From Deroplatys truncata (taxonomy: Eukaryota > Arthropoda > Insecta > Mantodea > Mantidae), in NCBI GenBank assembly GCA_030765065.1, contig CM060988.1, forward strand, positions 198,026,565-198,090,564: a DNA stretch of 64,000 nt. The letters are read 5' to 3'. The position numbers and the translations under genes are program-made. This document shows positions 35,501-45,467 of the stretch, piece after piece (the stretch's first letter is position 1; each line of letters opens with the position of its first letter). Below the pieces are notes generated by a model. The model had not been told where the DNA came from. It saw nothing but the letters and a program-made list of their open reading frames with translations, and did not search any database.

Positions 35501-37379
35501 TCTAGTAGCAAAAGACAGGTTCACTGTATCACACTTCTCCAGAAGAGGTCTATTGTGGAGTCTAGTAACAAAAGACAGGTTCACTGTATCACACGTCTCC
35601 AGAAGAGGTCTATTTTGGAGTCTAATAGCATAAGACAGGTTCACTGTATCATACTTCTCCAGAAGATGTCTATTGTGGAGATTAGTAGCAAACGACAGGT
35701 TCACTGTGTCACACTTCTCCAGAAGATGTCTATTGTGGAGTCTAGTATCAAAAGACAGGTTCACTGTATCACACTTCTCCAGAAGATGCCTATTGTGGAG
35801 TCTAGTAGCAAAAGACAGGTTCACTGTATCACACTTCTCCAGAAGATGCCTATTGTGGAGTCTAGTAGCAAACGACAAGTTCACTGTATCACACTTCTCA
35901 AGAAGAGGTCTATTGTGGTGTCTAGTAGCAAAAGACAGGTTCACTGTATCACACTTCTCCAGAAGAGGTCTATTGTGGGGTCTAGTAGCAAAAGACAGGT
36001 TCACTGTATCACACTTCTCCAGAAGAGGTCTATTGCGGAGTCTAGTAGCAAAAGACAGGTTCACTGTATCACACTTATCCAGAAGGGGTCTATTGTGGAG
36101 TCTAGTAGCAACAGACAGGTTCACTGTATCACACTTCTCCAGAAAATGTCTATTGTGGAGTCTAGTAGCAAAAGACAGGTTCACTGTATCACACGTCTCC
36201 AGAAGAGGTCTATTGTGGAGTGTAGTAGCAAAAGCCAGGTTCACTGTGTCACACGTCTCCAGAAGAGGTCTATTGTGGAGTCTAATAGCATAAGACAGGT
36301 TCACTGTATCATACTTCTCCAGAAGATGTCTATTGTGGAGATTAGTAGCAAACGACAGGTTCACTGTGTCACACTTCTCCAGAAGATGTCTATTGTGGAG
36401 TCTAGTATCAAAAGACAGGTTCACTGTATCACACTTCTCCAGAAGATGCCTATTGTGGAGTCTAGTAGCAAAAGACAGGTTCACTGTATCACACTTCTCC
36501 AGAAGATGTCTATTGTGGAGTGTAGTATCAAAAGCCAGGTTCACTGTATCACACTTTTCCATAAGATGTCTATTGTGTAGTCTAGTAGCAAAAGACAGAT
36601 TCACTGTATCACACTTATCCAGAAGGGGTCTATTGTGGAGTCTAGTAGCAAAAGACACGTTCACTGTATCACACTTCTCCAGAAAATGTCTATTGTGGAG
36701 TCTAGTAGCAAAAGACAGGTTCACTGTATCACACGTCTCCAGAAGAGGTCTATTGTGGAGTCTAGTAGCAAAAGACAGGTTCACTGTATCACACGTCTCC
36801 AGAAGAGGTCTATTTTGGAGTCTAATAGCATAAGACAGGTTCACTGTATCATACTTCTCCAGAAGATGTCTATTGTGGAGATTAGTAGCAAACGACAGGT
36901 TCACTGTGTCACACTTCTCCAGAAGATGTCTATTGTGGAGTCTAGTATCAAAAGACAGGTTCACTGTATCACACTTCTCCAGAAGATGCCTATTGTGGAG
37001 TCTAGTAGCAAAAGACAGGTTCACTGTATCACACTTCTCCAGAAGATGCCTATTGTGGAGTCTAGTAGCAAACGACAAGTTCACTGTATCACACTTCTCA
37101 AGAAGAGGTCTATTGTGGTGTGTAGTAGCAAAAGACAGGTTCACTGTATCACACTTCGCCAGAAGAGGTCTATTGTGGGGTCTAGTAGCAAAAGACAGGT
37201 TCACTGTATCACACTTCTCCAGAAGAGGTCTATTGCGGAGTCTAGTAGCAAAAGAAAGGTTCACTGTATCACACTTATCCAGAAGGGGTCTATTGTGGAG
37301 TCTAGTAGCAACAGACAGGTTCACTGTATCACACTTCTCCAGAAAATGTCTATTGTGGAGTCTAGTAGCAAAAGACAGG
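32580..37379. repeat. 4.8-kb higher-order repeat, copy B
   Basis: Directly abuts copy A and repeats its variant order, including the paired CCAGGAGGTGCC units (32603, 32663) and the 1-nt deletion near 35328. It has one private deletion near 33978. The junction lies in the unit around 32570-32585. The arrangement is what unequal exchange would give. Confidence 0.85.
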
Positions 37380-38579
37380 TTCACAGTATCACACGTCTCC
37401 AGAAGAGGTCTATTGTGGAGTGTAGTAGCAAAAGACAGGTTCACTGTGTCACACGTCTCCAGAAGAGGTCTATTGTGGAGTCTAATAGCATAAGACAGGT
37501 TCACTGTATCATACTTCTCCAGAAGATGTCTATTGTGGAGATTAGTAGCAAACGACAGGTTCACTGTGTCACACTTCTCCAGAAGATGTCTATTGTGGAG
37601 TCTAGTATCAAAAGACAGGTTCACTGTATCACACTTCTCCAGAAGATGCCTATTGTGGAGTCTAGTAGCAAAAGACAGGTTCACTGTATCACACTTCTCC
37701 AGAAGATGTCTATTGTGGAGTCTAGTATCAAAAGCCAGGTTCACTGTATCACACTTTTCCATAAGATGTCTATTGTGTAGTCTAGAAGCAAAAGACAGAT
37801 TCACTGTATCACACTTATCCAGAAGGGGTCTATTGTGGAGTCTAGTAGCAAAAGACACGTTCACTGTATCACACTTCTCCAGAAAATGTCTATTGTGGAG
37901 TCTAGTACCAAAAGACAGGTTCACTCTATCACACGTTTCAGAAGAGGTCTATTGTGGAGTCTAGTAGCAAAAGACAGGTTCACTGTATCACACGTCTCCA
38001 GAAGAGGTCTATTTTGGAGTCTAATAGCATAAGACAGGTTCACTGTATCATACTTCTCCAGAAGATGTCTATTGTGGAGATTAGTAGCAAACGACAGGTT
38101 CACTGTGTCACACTTCTCCAGAAGATGTCTATTGTGGAGTCTAGTATCAAAAGACAGGTTCACTGTATCACACTTCTCCAGAAGATGCCTATTGTGGAGT
38201 CTAGTAGCAAAAGACAGGTTCACTGTATCACACTTCTCCAGAAGATGTCTATTGTGGAGTCTAGTAGCAAAAGCCAGGTTCACTGTATCACACTTCTCCA
38301 TAAGATGTCTATTGTGGAGTCTAGTAGCAAAAGACAGGTTCACTGTATCATACTTCTCCAGAAGATGCCTATTGTGGAGTCTTGTAGCAAAAGACAGGTT
38401 CACTGTGTCACACTTCTCCAGAAGATGTCTATTGTGGAGTCTAGTAGCAAAAGACAGGTTCACTGTATCACACTTCTCCAGAAGATGTCTATTGTGGAGT
38501 CTAGTAGCAAAGGACAGTTTCACTGTATCACACTTCTCCAGAAGATGTCTATTGTGGAGTCTAGTAGCAAAAGACAGGT

Positions 38580-39660
38580 TCACTGTATCACACTTCTCCA
38601 GATGATGTCTATTGTGGAGTCTAGTAACAAAGGACAGGTTCACTGTATCACACTTCTCCAGAGGATGTCTATTGTGGAGTCTAGTAGCAAAGGACAGGTT
38701 CACTGTATCACACTTCTCCAGAAGATTTCTATTGTGGAGTCTAGTAGCAAAAGACAGGTTCACTGTGTCACACTTCTCCAGAAGATGTCTATTGTGGAGT
38801 CTAGTAGCAAAAGACAAGTTCACTGTGTCACACTTCTCCAGAAGATGTCTATTGTGGAGTATAGTAGCAAAAGACAGGTTCACTGTATCACACGTCTCCA
38901 GAAGAGGTCTATTGTGGAGTCTAGTAGCAAAAGACAAGTTCACTGTGTCACACTTCTCCAGAAGATGTCTATTGTGGAGTCTAGTAGCAAAAGACAGGTT
39001 CACTGTGTCACACTTCTCCAGAAGATGTCTATTGTGGAGTCTAGTAGCAAAAGACAGGTTCACTGTATCACACTTCTCCAGAAGATGTCTATTGTGGAGT
39101 ATAGTAGCAAAAGACAGGTTCACTGTATCACACTTCTCCAGATGATGTCTATTGTGGAGTCTAGTAACAAAGGACAGGTTCACTGTATCACACTTCTCCA
39201 GAAGATGTCTATTGTGGAGTCTAGTAGCAAAGGACAGGTTCACTGTATCACACTTCTCCAGAAGATTTCTATTGTGGAGTCTAGTAGCAAAAGACAGGTT
39301 CACTGTGTCACACTTCTCCAGAAGATGTCTATTGTGGAGTCTAGTAGCAAAAGACAAGTTCACTGTGTCACACTTCTCCAGAAGATGTCTATTGTGGAGT
39401 ATAGTAGCAAAAGACAGGTTCACTGTATCACACGTCTCCAGAAGAGGTCTATTGTGGAGTCTAGTAGCAAAAGACAAGTTCACTGTGTCACACTTCTCCA
39501 GAAGATGTCTATTGTGGAGTCTAGTAGCAAAAGACAGGTTCACTGTGTCACACTTCTCCAGAAGATGTCTATTGTGGAGTCTAGTAGCAAAAGACAGGTT
39601 CCCTGTATCACACTTCTCCAGAAGATGTCTATTGTGGAGTATAGTAGCAAAAGTCAGGTT
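38580..39660. repeat. 540-bp (nine-unit) higher-order repeat, two copies
   Basis: Nine 60-bp units beginning with CAGATGATGTCTATTG and CTAGTAACAAAGGACAGG at 38600 recur at 39140 in the same order, with an ATTTCT variant and two CGTCTCC units. Confidence 0.8.
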
Positions 39661-40762
39661 CACTGTATCACACGTCTCCAGAAGAGGTCTATTGTGGAGT
39701 CTAGTAGCAAAAGACAAGTTCACTGTGTCACACTTCTCCAGAAGATGTCTATTGTGGAGTCTAGTAGCAAAAGACAAGTTCACTGTGTCACACTTCTCCA
39801 GAAGAGGTCTATTGTGGAGTCTAGTAGCAAAAGACAGGTTCACTGTATCACACTTCTCCAGAAGATGTCTATTGTGGAGTCTAGTAGCAAAAGACAAGTT
39901 CACTGTGTCACACTTCTCCAGAAGATGTCTATTGTGGAGTCTAGTAGCAAAAGACAAGTTCACTGTGTCACACTTCTCCAGAAGATGTCTATTGTGGAGT
40001 CTAGTAGCAAAAGACAAGTTCACTGTGTCACACTTCTCCAGAAGATGACTATTGTGGAGTCTAGTAGCAAAAGACAAGTTCACTGTGTCACACTTCTCCA
40101 GAAGATACCTATTGTGGAGTCTAGTAGCAAAAGACAGGTTCACTGTGTCACACTTCTCCAGAAGATGTCTATTGTGGTGTCTAGTAGCAAAAGACAGGTT
40201 CACTGTGTCACACTTATTCAGAAGATGTCTATTGTGGAGTCTAGTAGCAAAAGACAGGTTCACTGTATCACACTTCTCCAGAAGATGTCTATTGTGGAGT
40301 CTAGTAGCAAAAGACAGGTTCACTGTGTCACACTTTTTCAGAAGATGCCTATTGTGGAGTCTAGTAGCAAAAGACAGGTTCTGTGTGTCACACTTCTCCA
40401 GAAGATGTCTATTGTAGAGTCTAGTAGCAAAAGACAGGTTCACTGTGTCACACTTCTCCAGAAGATGTCTATTGTGGAGTCTAGTAGCAAAAGACAAGTT
40501 CACTGTGTCACACGTCTGCAGAGGATGCCTATTGTGGAGTCTAGTAGCAAAAGACATGTTCACTGTGGCACACTTCTCCAGAGGATGCCTATTGTGGAGT
40601 CTAGCAGCAAAAGACAGGTTCACTGTGTCACACTTCTCCAGAAGATGTCTATTGTGGAGTCGGTAGCAAAAGACAGGTTCACTGTGTCACACTTCTCAGG
40701 AAGATGTCTATTGTGGAATCTAGTAGCAAAAGACAAGTTCAATGTGTCACACTTCTCCAGTA

Positions 40763-41045
40763 GATTCCTGTTTACACAAAATGTTTAAGATGGTGTCCAC
40801 TATACAGGCATCACAAGGAATGCGTGGGATCCTGGATTTTCCTCAGGATGCTAATAAGTAAAGATGAGGCTACATCAAAGTTAAGCTTAAAGAAAATTAT
40901 GAAGTGACTTTCTTGGTTAAGAATCTGACTATTGACAATCTTTCAATATGCACTCTTTCTTTTACAGGCATAGCAATGTGGTCTACACATAACTGTTAAG
41001 AAATTGAATATAAGGTATTAAAAAAAGGAAGTAGGTTGCTAAAAT
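40763..41045. other. Unassigned spacer
   Basis: Flank of the 60-bp array; nothing recognised beyond its proximity to the LINE-like fragment that follows. Confidence 0.4.
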
Positions 41046-41300
41046 ATGAAACCATGTATTAGAAAAGAATTAAAAATAGTGAAAGCATTTGTTTACTTAG
41101 GAGTAAGACTGAGTAGTAGCAGTGGATGGGAAAAATATGTTAAGAAGGTGGTTCCTAAAGGAAAATTAGCCAAGAAACAAGTGAGGGTGTGTTTAATCAA
41201 CATACCAGGAATATCTGAAACTGTTTGGAGTGCAGTGGCAGAATCAAAGATGAGAAGCATCATTTCAAATCATATAATGTCCACCAATGGACAAAATTGA
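41046..41300 (+). pseudogene. LINE reverse transcriptase thumb-like fragment
   Basis: This 84-codon ORF reads KIVKAFVYLGVRLSSSSGWE, then KYVKKVVPKGKLAKKQV. It matches the F-x-Y-L-G-V...W-x-x-H/Y-(V/I) segment that follows the RT active site in many LINEs. There is no catalytic FADD block upstream in the window, so it is a short fragment. Confidence 0.55.
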
Positions 41301-41942
41301 ATCTGATACATTTTCGTATAGTTTATGAAGTTATCTTTCATGCTGTGAGGTCAAGTTTTAATGAATTGTATTCAGTAACAGTGTAAATAGGTGCTTAAAA
41401 GTAGCTATTGTATCAAATTGTATTCAGACCTGTATAGTTTGTGTTTAAATTTTATTGTGTCCAACTTTAATACTATATGAAACTGATTAGTTATTTGAAC
41501 TATCAGTAATTTCACCATAGAGTAGGATGAGTGAAGCAAAGAAGGCTAAGGTGAATAATTTGCTATGTAAATGTTTTGGGGATGACTGAGGAGAATAAGA
41601 GATTTAAATGTCTATGCTAACATCATCGATGCAGTTACTGCAGTAACTGACGATGAGAAAGAATCCCGGCTTGTGTTTACTTAGAAGGATTGAACCAAAT
41701 TTGAAAATAAACCAAAATGATTGGCATTCTGAACTTTCTATGAAAGATTTAGCCAGAAGATTTAGACTTTTTATTAACAGTTTTGTATAATAACAACACA
41801 CAGAAGCATTTAAAGAATGTAGTATTAAAGAATTATAGCAAAAACCGATACCGAATTGTATATAAAATGGTTTATGTGAATAGTTTTATTGTGTAATTAT
41901 ATGGTTTTCAATAATAACTTGTTAGTTTTGATATAAACCTTA
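41301..41942. other. Unassigned spacer before the piggyBac pair
   Basis: AT-rich. A stretch at about 41660-41780 can be read as a short peptide block, but nothing was recognised. Confidence 0.4.
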
Positions 41943-42248
41943 TTAACCCTCCGTCAGGCGCGCGCTTTGGTAGAACGCCGTTTGTCGCGCGGGGCCTAGT
42001 AGACCCGCACTATATTTTTGTTTTATTGTTTGCATTTTTGTTTTCTTTCGTTTATTTTCTTTTTTTCCCTGTTTTTACCTTTATTTAGATTAAGCGTACA
42101 AGGCTTTCATTAATAGGTATTATCTTACAACATAAAAATACAACCTAAAATATGAGTACATATACGTTATAAATTGTACTACAGTAAGTATAAATAAATA
42201 CATTGCCATTTCCAGGTATACATACAACTTGAAATTTCAAACGTTCAG

Positions 42249-43822
42249 TTACTCAGAATCATATACTATTTCACCCGTGTTTTCCCCGACTAAGCAACTA
42301 TCGCCAATAATTTTAGCATGTTTGCTCAAATACAGGGGGGTGTTGCATTTCCCACATGCATATTTAGTTTTGCAGTTCATTTTGTCTTTGTTGCTGGGTT
42401 CACATCGTTTCCTTTTCAATGTGCATAGTGGTGTGTTTGACAATTCATCTACGCCGGATTCTTCAGGTTTATATTTTGTCAAAAGGCCTTTCAAATCATC
42501 GGATAGATTTGATGCTATTGCTCTCCTTTGTAGCTGTTGCAACAGTAAAGCTAAAGATAGTGATTTCAAATACTCCTGCCTTGTGGAATATTTATTTTGG
42601 TTTCCAAGGAAGATAACCCTAGAATTAATATCTGCAATGTTCAAGATATGGTCAAAAATTACCACGGGCCACCTTCTCGTTGTTCTGGCTACATTGTATG
42701 TAGCACACAATTTATCTACTGCATCAACTCCACATTTAGTGTTGTTGTAATGCAGGATTATTTCAGGCTTTTTCTCAGCACCTTCTGATAACTGTGTGGA
42801 TGAAACATGTAGACTTGAGAGCAAAACTACTGTTTTACCCTTTTTTGGTACATATGAAACAAGTGTTTCATTTTTTGTGAAGCCAAATATGCTTTCGTAC
42901 TGTCTGCGATCTTTTGGAGAAGTGAAATTAGTGGGTAACTCTTTTTTGTTCTTTCGCACTGTACCGACTAAAGAAAGTTGTCTTTTGCGCAATTCATTCA
43001 CCAGCGATACACTGGTAAACCAATTATCTGTAGTAACGTTTCGTCCAGTGCCAGAGATTGGTTCAGTTAGTCTCAGCACTACAGCCTCTGCCGAGTTAGT
43101 TTGCAAATATGGTCCGCCCGGCTGCTGTCCACAATAAATCTCCATGTTAGTTGTATAAAACAGTTTTGCATCACTGAAACAGAATATCTTTATGCCATAC
43201 TTGTTTGGCTTGGATGGTATATATTGTCTAAAAGCACATCGACCACGAAATGCCGGCAACTGTTCGTCGACAGTGACATTTTGTCCAAGAGAATAATGGT
43301 TCTGACAGTTGTTCAGAAACAATGTAAACATTTCTTTTACAACAGCCAATTTATCCAATCTTCGTCGCTCCAGCCTTGAGCTTTGTCATCAAAGCAAATA
43401 CAGCGTATTAGAAAACTGAATCGTTTTTCGGAAATAGTCATTCAGAATAGAGGAATTCCAAGATCGGTTATCCAAACTCGTGAATATTCTGGCGTCCACC
43501 ACGAAAAATTCCTGCCAGGTACAATAAGCCTAGGAAAACTTTTATTTCTATTACATCTGTAGGTCTGCTGTCTCTATCACAATCAAATTTGTGCTGCACA
43601 CTGCTAATGTAAGTAGTTGAGCTTTCAACAATCAAATCAATTATATCTTCGGTAACAAAAAGGTTCCAACAATCAATTTCCATTTTCGCATTTTTGGCAG
43701 CTCCTACCACACCAGGAAGTTTTGTTAACATATTGTGAGCCCTTGTCTGTGTTATTTTCAAAGGTGTTTTTTTTTTCATTTTGTATCATCTCTTCCTGCG
43801 AATAACAAGAGAATGTATTGTC

Positions 43823-43884
<62 letters not shown>

Positions 43885-44149
43885 GAAGAAGAAGAAGAAG
43901 AAAAATAAGAAGAATTACTATGATACGCATATAATGTTACCTATAAAATACATGTTATCACACATGCTGCTTTCATCGTCTTCCTCTTCATCTTCATGGT
44001 CAGTTTCTGAATCTAAAGATCTCGTATCGAGTTTATCTTCTGAATCAGAGTCATCTTATTCATATAAGTTGTCATCCACGGGCAAGTAGGCGATGTACTT
44101 CTTCCAAATCATTCGGATTTTGTAGATCGTACCTTTTACTCGTATTCAT
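42249..44149 (-). pseudogene. piggyBac transposase, copy 1 (two exons, broken)
   Basis: Exon 1 starts at 44149 with an acidic N-terminus (MNTSKRYDLQNPNDLEEV type) and contains a stop in the YE-DDS stretch. A 145-nt intron (43940-43796, GT...AG) holds a TAA/GAA microsatellite. Exon 2 begins with the piggyBac G-x-D-x-T-x-W motif, here with W changed to a stop. KTPLKITQTRAHNMLTKLPG and GGRQNIHEF follow. A frameshift near 43470 separates this from a clean 369-codon block (43358-42249) with VTVDEQLPAFRGRC, DNWFTSVSLV and CGVDAVDKL, which carry the three catalytic aspartates. A C-terminal Cys-rich zinc-binding tail (KTKYACGKCNTPLYLSKHAK) completes it. Catalytic core intact but gene inactivated by at least three lesions. 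Confidence 0.9.
43828..43910. repeat. TAA/GAA trinucleotide microsatellite in piggyBac copy 1 intron
   Basis: A run of AAT/TAA units followed by AAG units, inside the predicted intron. Copy 2 has an ATT run at the same place. Confidence 0.93.
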
Positions 44150-44538
44150 GACGAAGCAGTAATAGCTATTTGCAATAGTAAAGCAATATTGCACAAAAGC
44201 TAATGAGAAACAAATCTGTCAACAATATGTAACGAGAGCAGGCGCGCGGGGCCTAGTTGACCTGTGCGACACGTAACTGCTGATTATTCATTCCTCCAGC
44301 CAAACAAATAAACAAATAAGGTTATCGCTGCAGCAAATAATCGCGCAAGGTGTAATGTTAGATGTCCTAGTCAGGCAATTGCATAGGTGCGTTCGTTTGA
44401 AAATTATAACATTTATATAATGCCAGGGGTCTCTCAGGCCCCTAGCGACTGACGGAGGGTTAAAGTTAATTGGCAGGAAGGAGGACGTCATGGACACCCT
44501 ATACATCTGGATGGTCGCTAGGGGCCCTGGCATTATAT

Positions 44539-44905
44539 TCATTGTTTATCCTCATCGTTATGTAGGACTTACACCCCCAGCACTTACAGGCGGGTGCCTG
44601 GGATCAGAGGCTCGTCGAGGCAGGCACTCTCATGGAGCAGATAGAATGTCCAGGATGGTTGATCAGCCCGATGCCTGGTATGGGATGAAGGAAGTAGATG
44701 AGACGAAATGACTGCGAAGTGGATGAAAGGAAAGATGATGATGGATCAATCGGTGGAGTGAATTGCGGGGGAAACCGGAGAACCCAAAGAAAACCCTCCC
44801 ATACGCCGCTTTGTCCACCACAAATCCCAAATGCGGGTCCCTGGGATTGAACCTGGGCCGCCTCGTTGAGAGGCGAGCGGTCTAACCACTCGGCCACGGT
44901 GCCAC
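44539..44905 (-). mobile_element. SINE family B inserted into piggyBac copy 2, 14-bp target duplication
   Basis: Minus-strand copy of the SINE at 25.3 kb: head GGTGGCACCGTGGCCGAGTG and box B AGGTTCAATCCC at the right end, tail at the left end. The sequence CCCTGGCATTATAT flanks it at 44525-44538 and 44906-44919. Copy 1 of piggyBac has this sequence uninterrupted (near 44411-44425), which proves insertion into a pre-existing element. Confidence 0.96.
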
Positions 44906-45156
44906 CCCTGGCATTATATAAATGTTATAATTTTCGAACGAACGCACCTATGCAATTGCCTGCCTGACATCTAACATTACACCTTGCGCGATTATTTGCT
45001 GCAGCGAATATCTGTTCATTTGTTTGACTGGAAGAAAGACTAATCAGCAGTTACATGTCGCACAGGTCAACCAGACCCCGCGCGCGTTACATATTGTTGA
45101 CAGATTTGTTTCTCATTATCTGTTGTGTAATATTGCTTTGCTGTTACTGTTTCGTC

Positions 45157-45413
45157 ATGAATACGAGTAAAAGGTACGATCTACAAAATCCGAATGATTT
45201 GGAAGAAGTACGTCGCCTACTTTGCGATGATGATGCCTTGCCCATGGATGACAACTTATATGAATCAGATGATTCTGAAGATAAACTCCAAACTAGATCT
45301 TTAGATTCAGAAACTGATCATGAAGATGAAGACGATGAAAGCAGCTTGTGTGATAACATGTATTTTATAGGTAACATCATATGCTTATCATAGTTCTTCT
45401 TCTTATTATTATA

Positions 45414-45467
<54 letters not shown>

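Larger units (their letters stand above)
26611..40762. repeat. 60-bp tandem array, about 236 units
   Basis: A 14.15-kb array with a strict 60-bp period. Plus-strand landmarks of the unit are ATGTCTATTGTGGAGTCTAG, CAAAAGACAGGTTCACTGT and CACACTTCTCCAGAAG. Because 60 is a multiple of 3 and the unit has no stop in three frames, very long ORFs appear on both strands. Plus reads MSIVESSSKRQVHC-type repeats, up to 1410 codons. Minus reads NLSFATRLHNRHLLEKCDTV-type repeats, up to 1160 codons. The minus frame is broken only by short deletions near 27300, 30530, 33978, 35328, 37937 and 40662. The last minus-strand ORF ends in unique sequence at 26542. Shared variants are arranged in higher-order blocks. 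I treat it as satellite/minisatellite DNA; a repetitive protein is a less likely alternative. Confidence 0.96.
41947..44459 (-). mobile_element. piggyBac element, copy 1, with TTAA flanks
   Basis: The terminal inverted repeats CCCTCCGTCAG (41947-41957) and CTGACGGAGGG (44449-44459) are each flanked by TTAA (41943-41946 and 44460-44463), the piggyBac target duplication. Subterminal GC-rich repeats (GGCGCGCGCTTTGG, GCGCGGGGCCTAGT) occur at both ends. The length of 2513 bp is normal for an autonomous element. The transposase gene inside reads on the minus strand and is broken. Clean TTAA flanks mean the insertion is intact as a unit. Confidence 0.96.

Noticed and set aside
19692-40762. CRISPR array
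   Set aside because: The repeats are directly tandem without unique spacers, and the context is eukaryotic.
26611-40762. Heat-shock elements in every 60-bp unit
   Set aside because: The unit has TTC and GAA separated by four bases, not the two-base spacing of TTC-NN-GAA arrays.
26603-40788. Very long ORFs on both strands (up to 1410 codons plus, 1160 minus) as protein-coding genes
   Set aside because: They follow from a 60-bp unit without stops in three frames. Frame-shifting deletions, variants at all codon positions and overlap on both strands argue for satellite DNA. The odd behaviour of the minus frame is kept as a finding, not as a gene call.
42229-42788. Plus-strand ORF of 173 codons opposite the piggyBac transposase (and similar minus ORFs at 46543-46950)
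   Set aside because: They are antisense shadows of the transposase, which has family motifs on the other strand.
43673-44089. ORFs with poly-Ile or poly-Asn runs (also 45318-45539)
   Set aside because: They are translations of the TAA/ATT microsatellites in the piggyBac introns.
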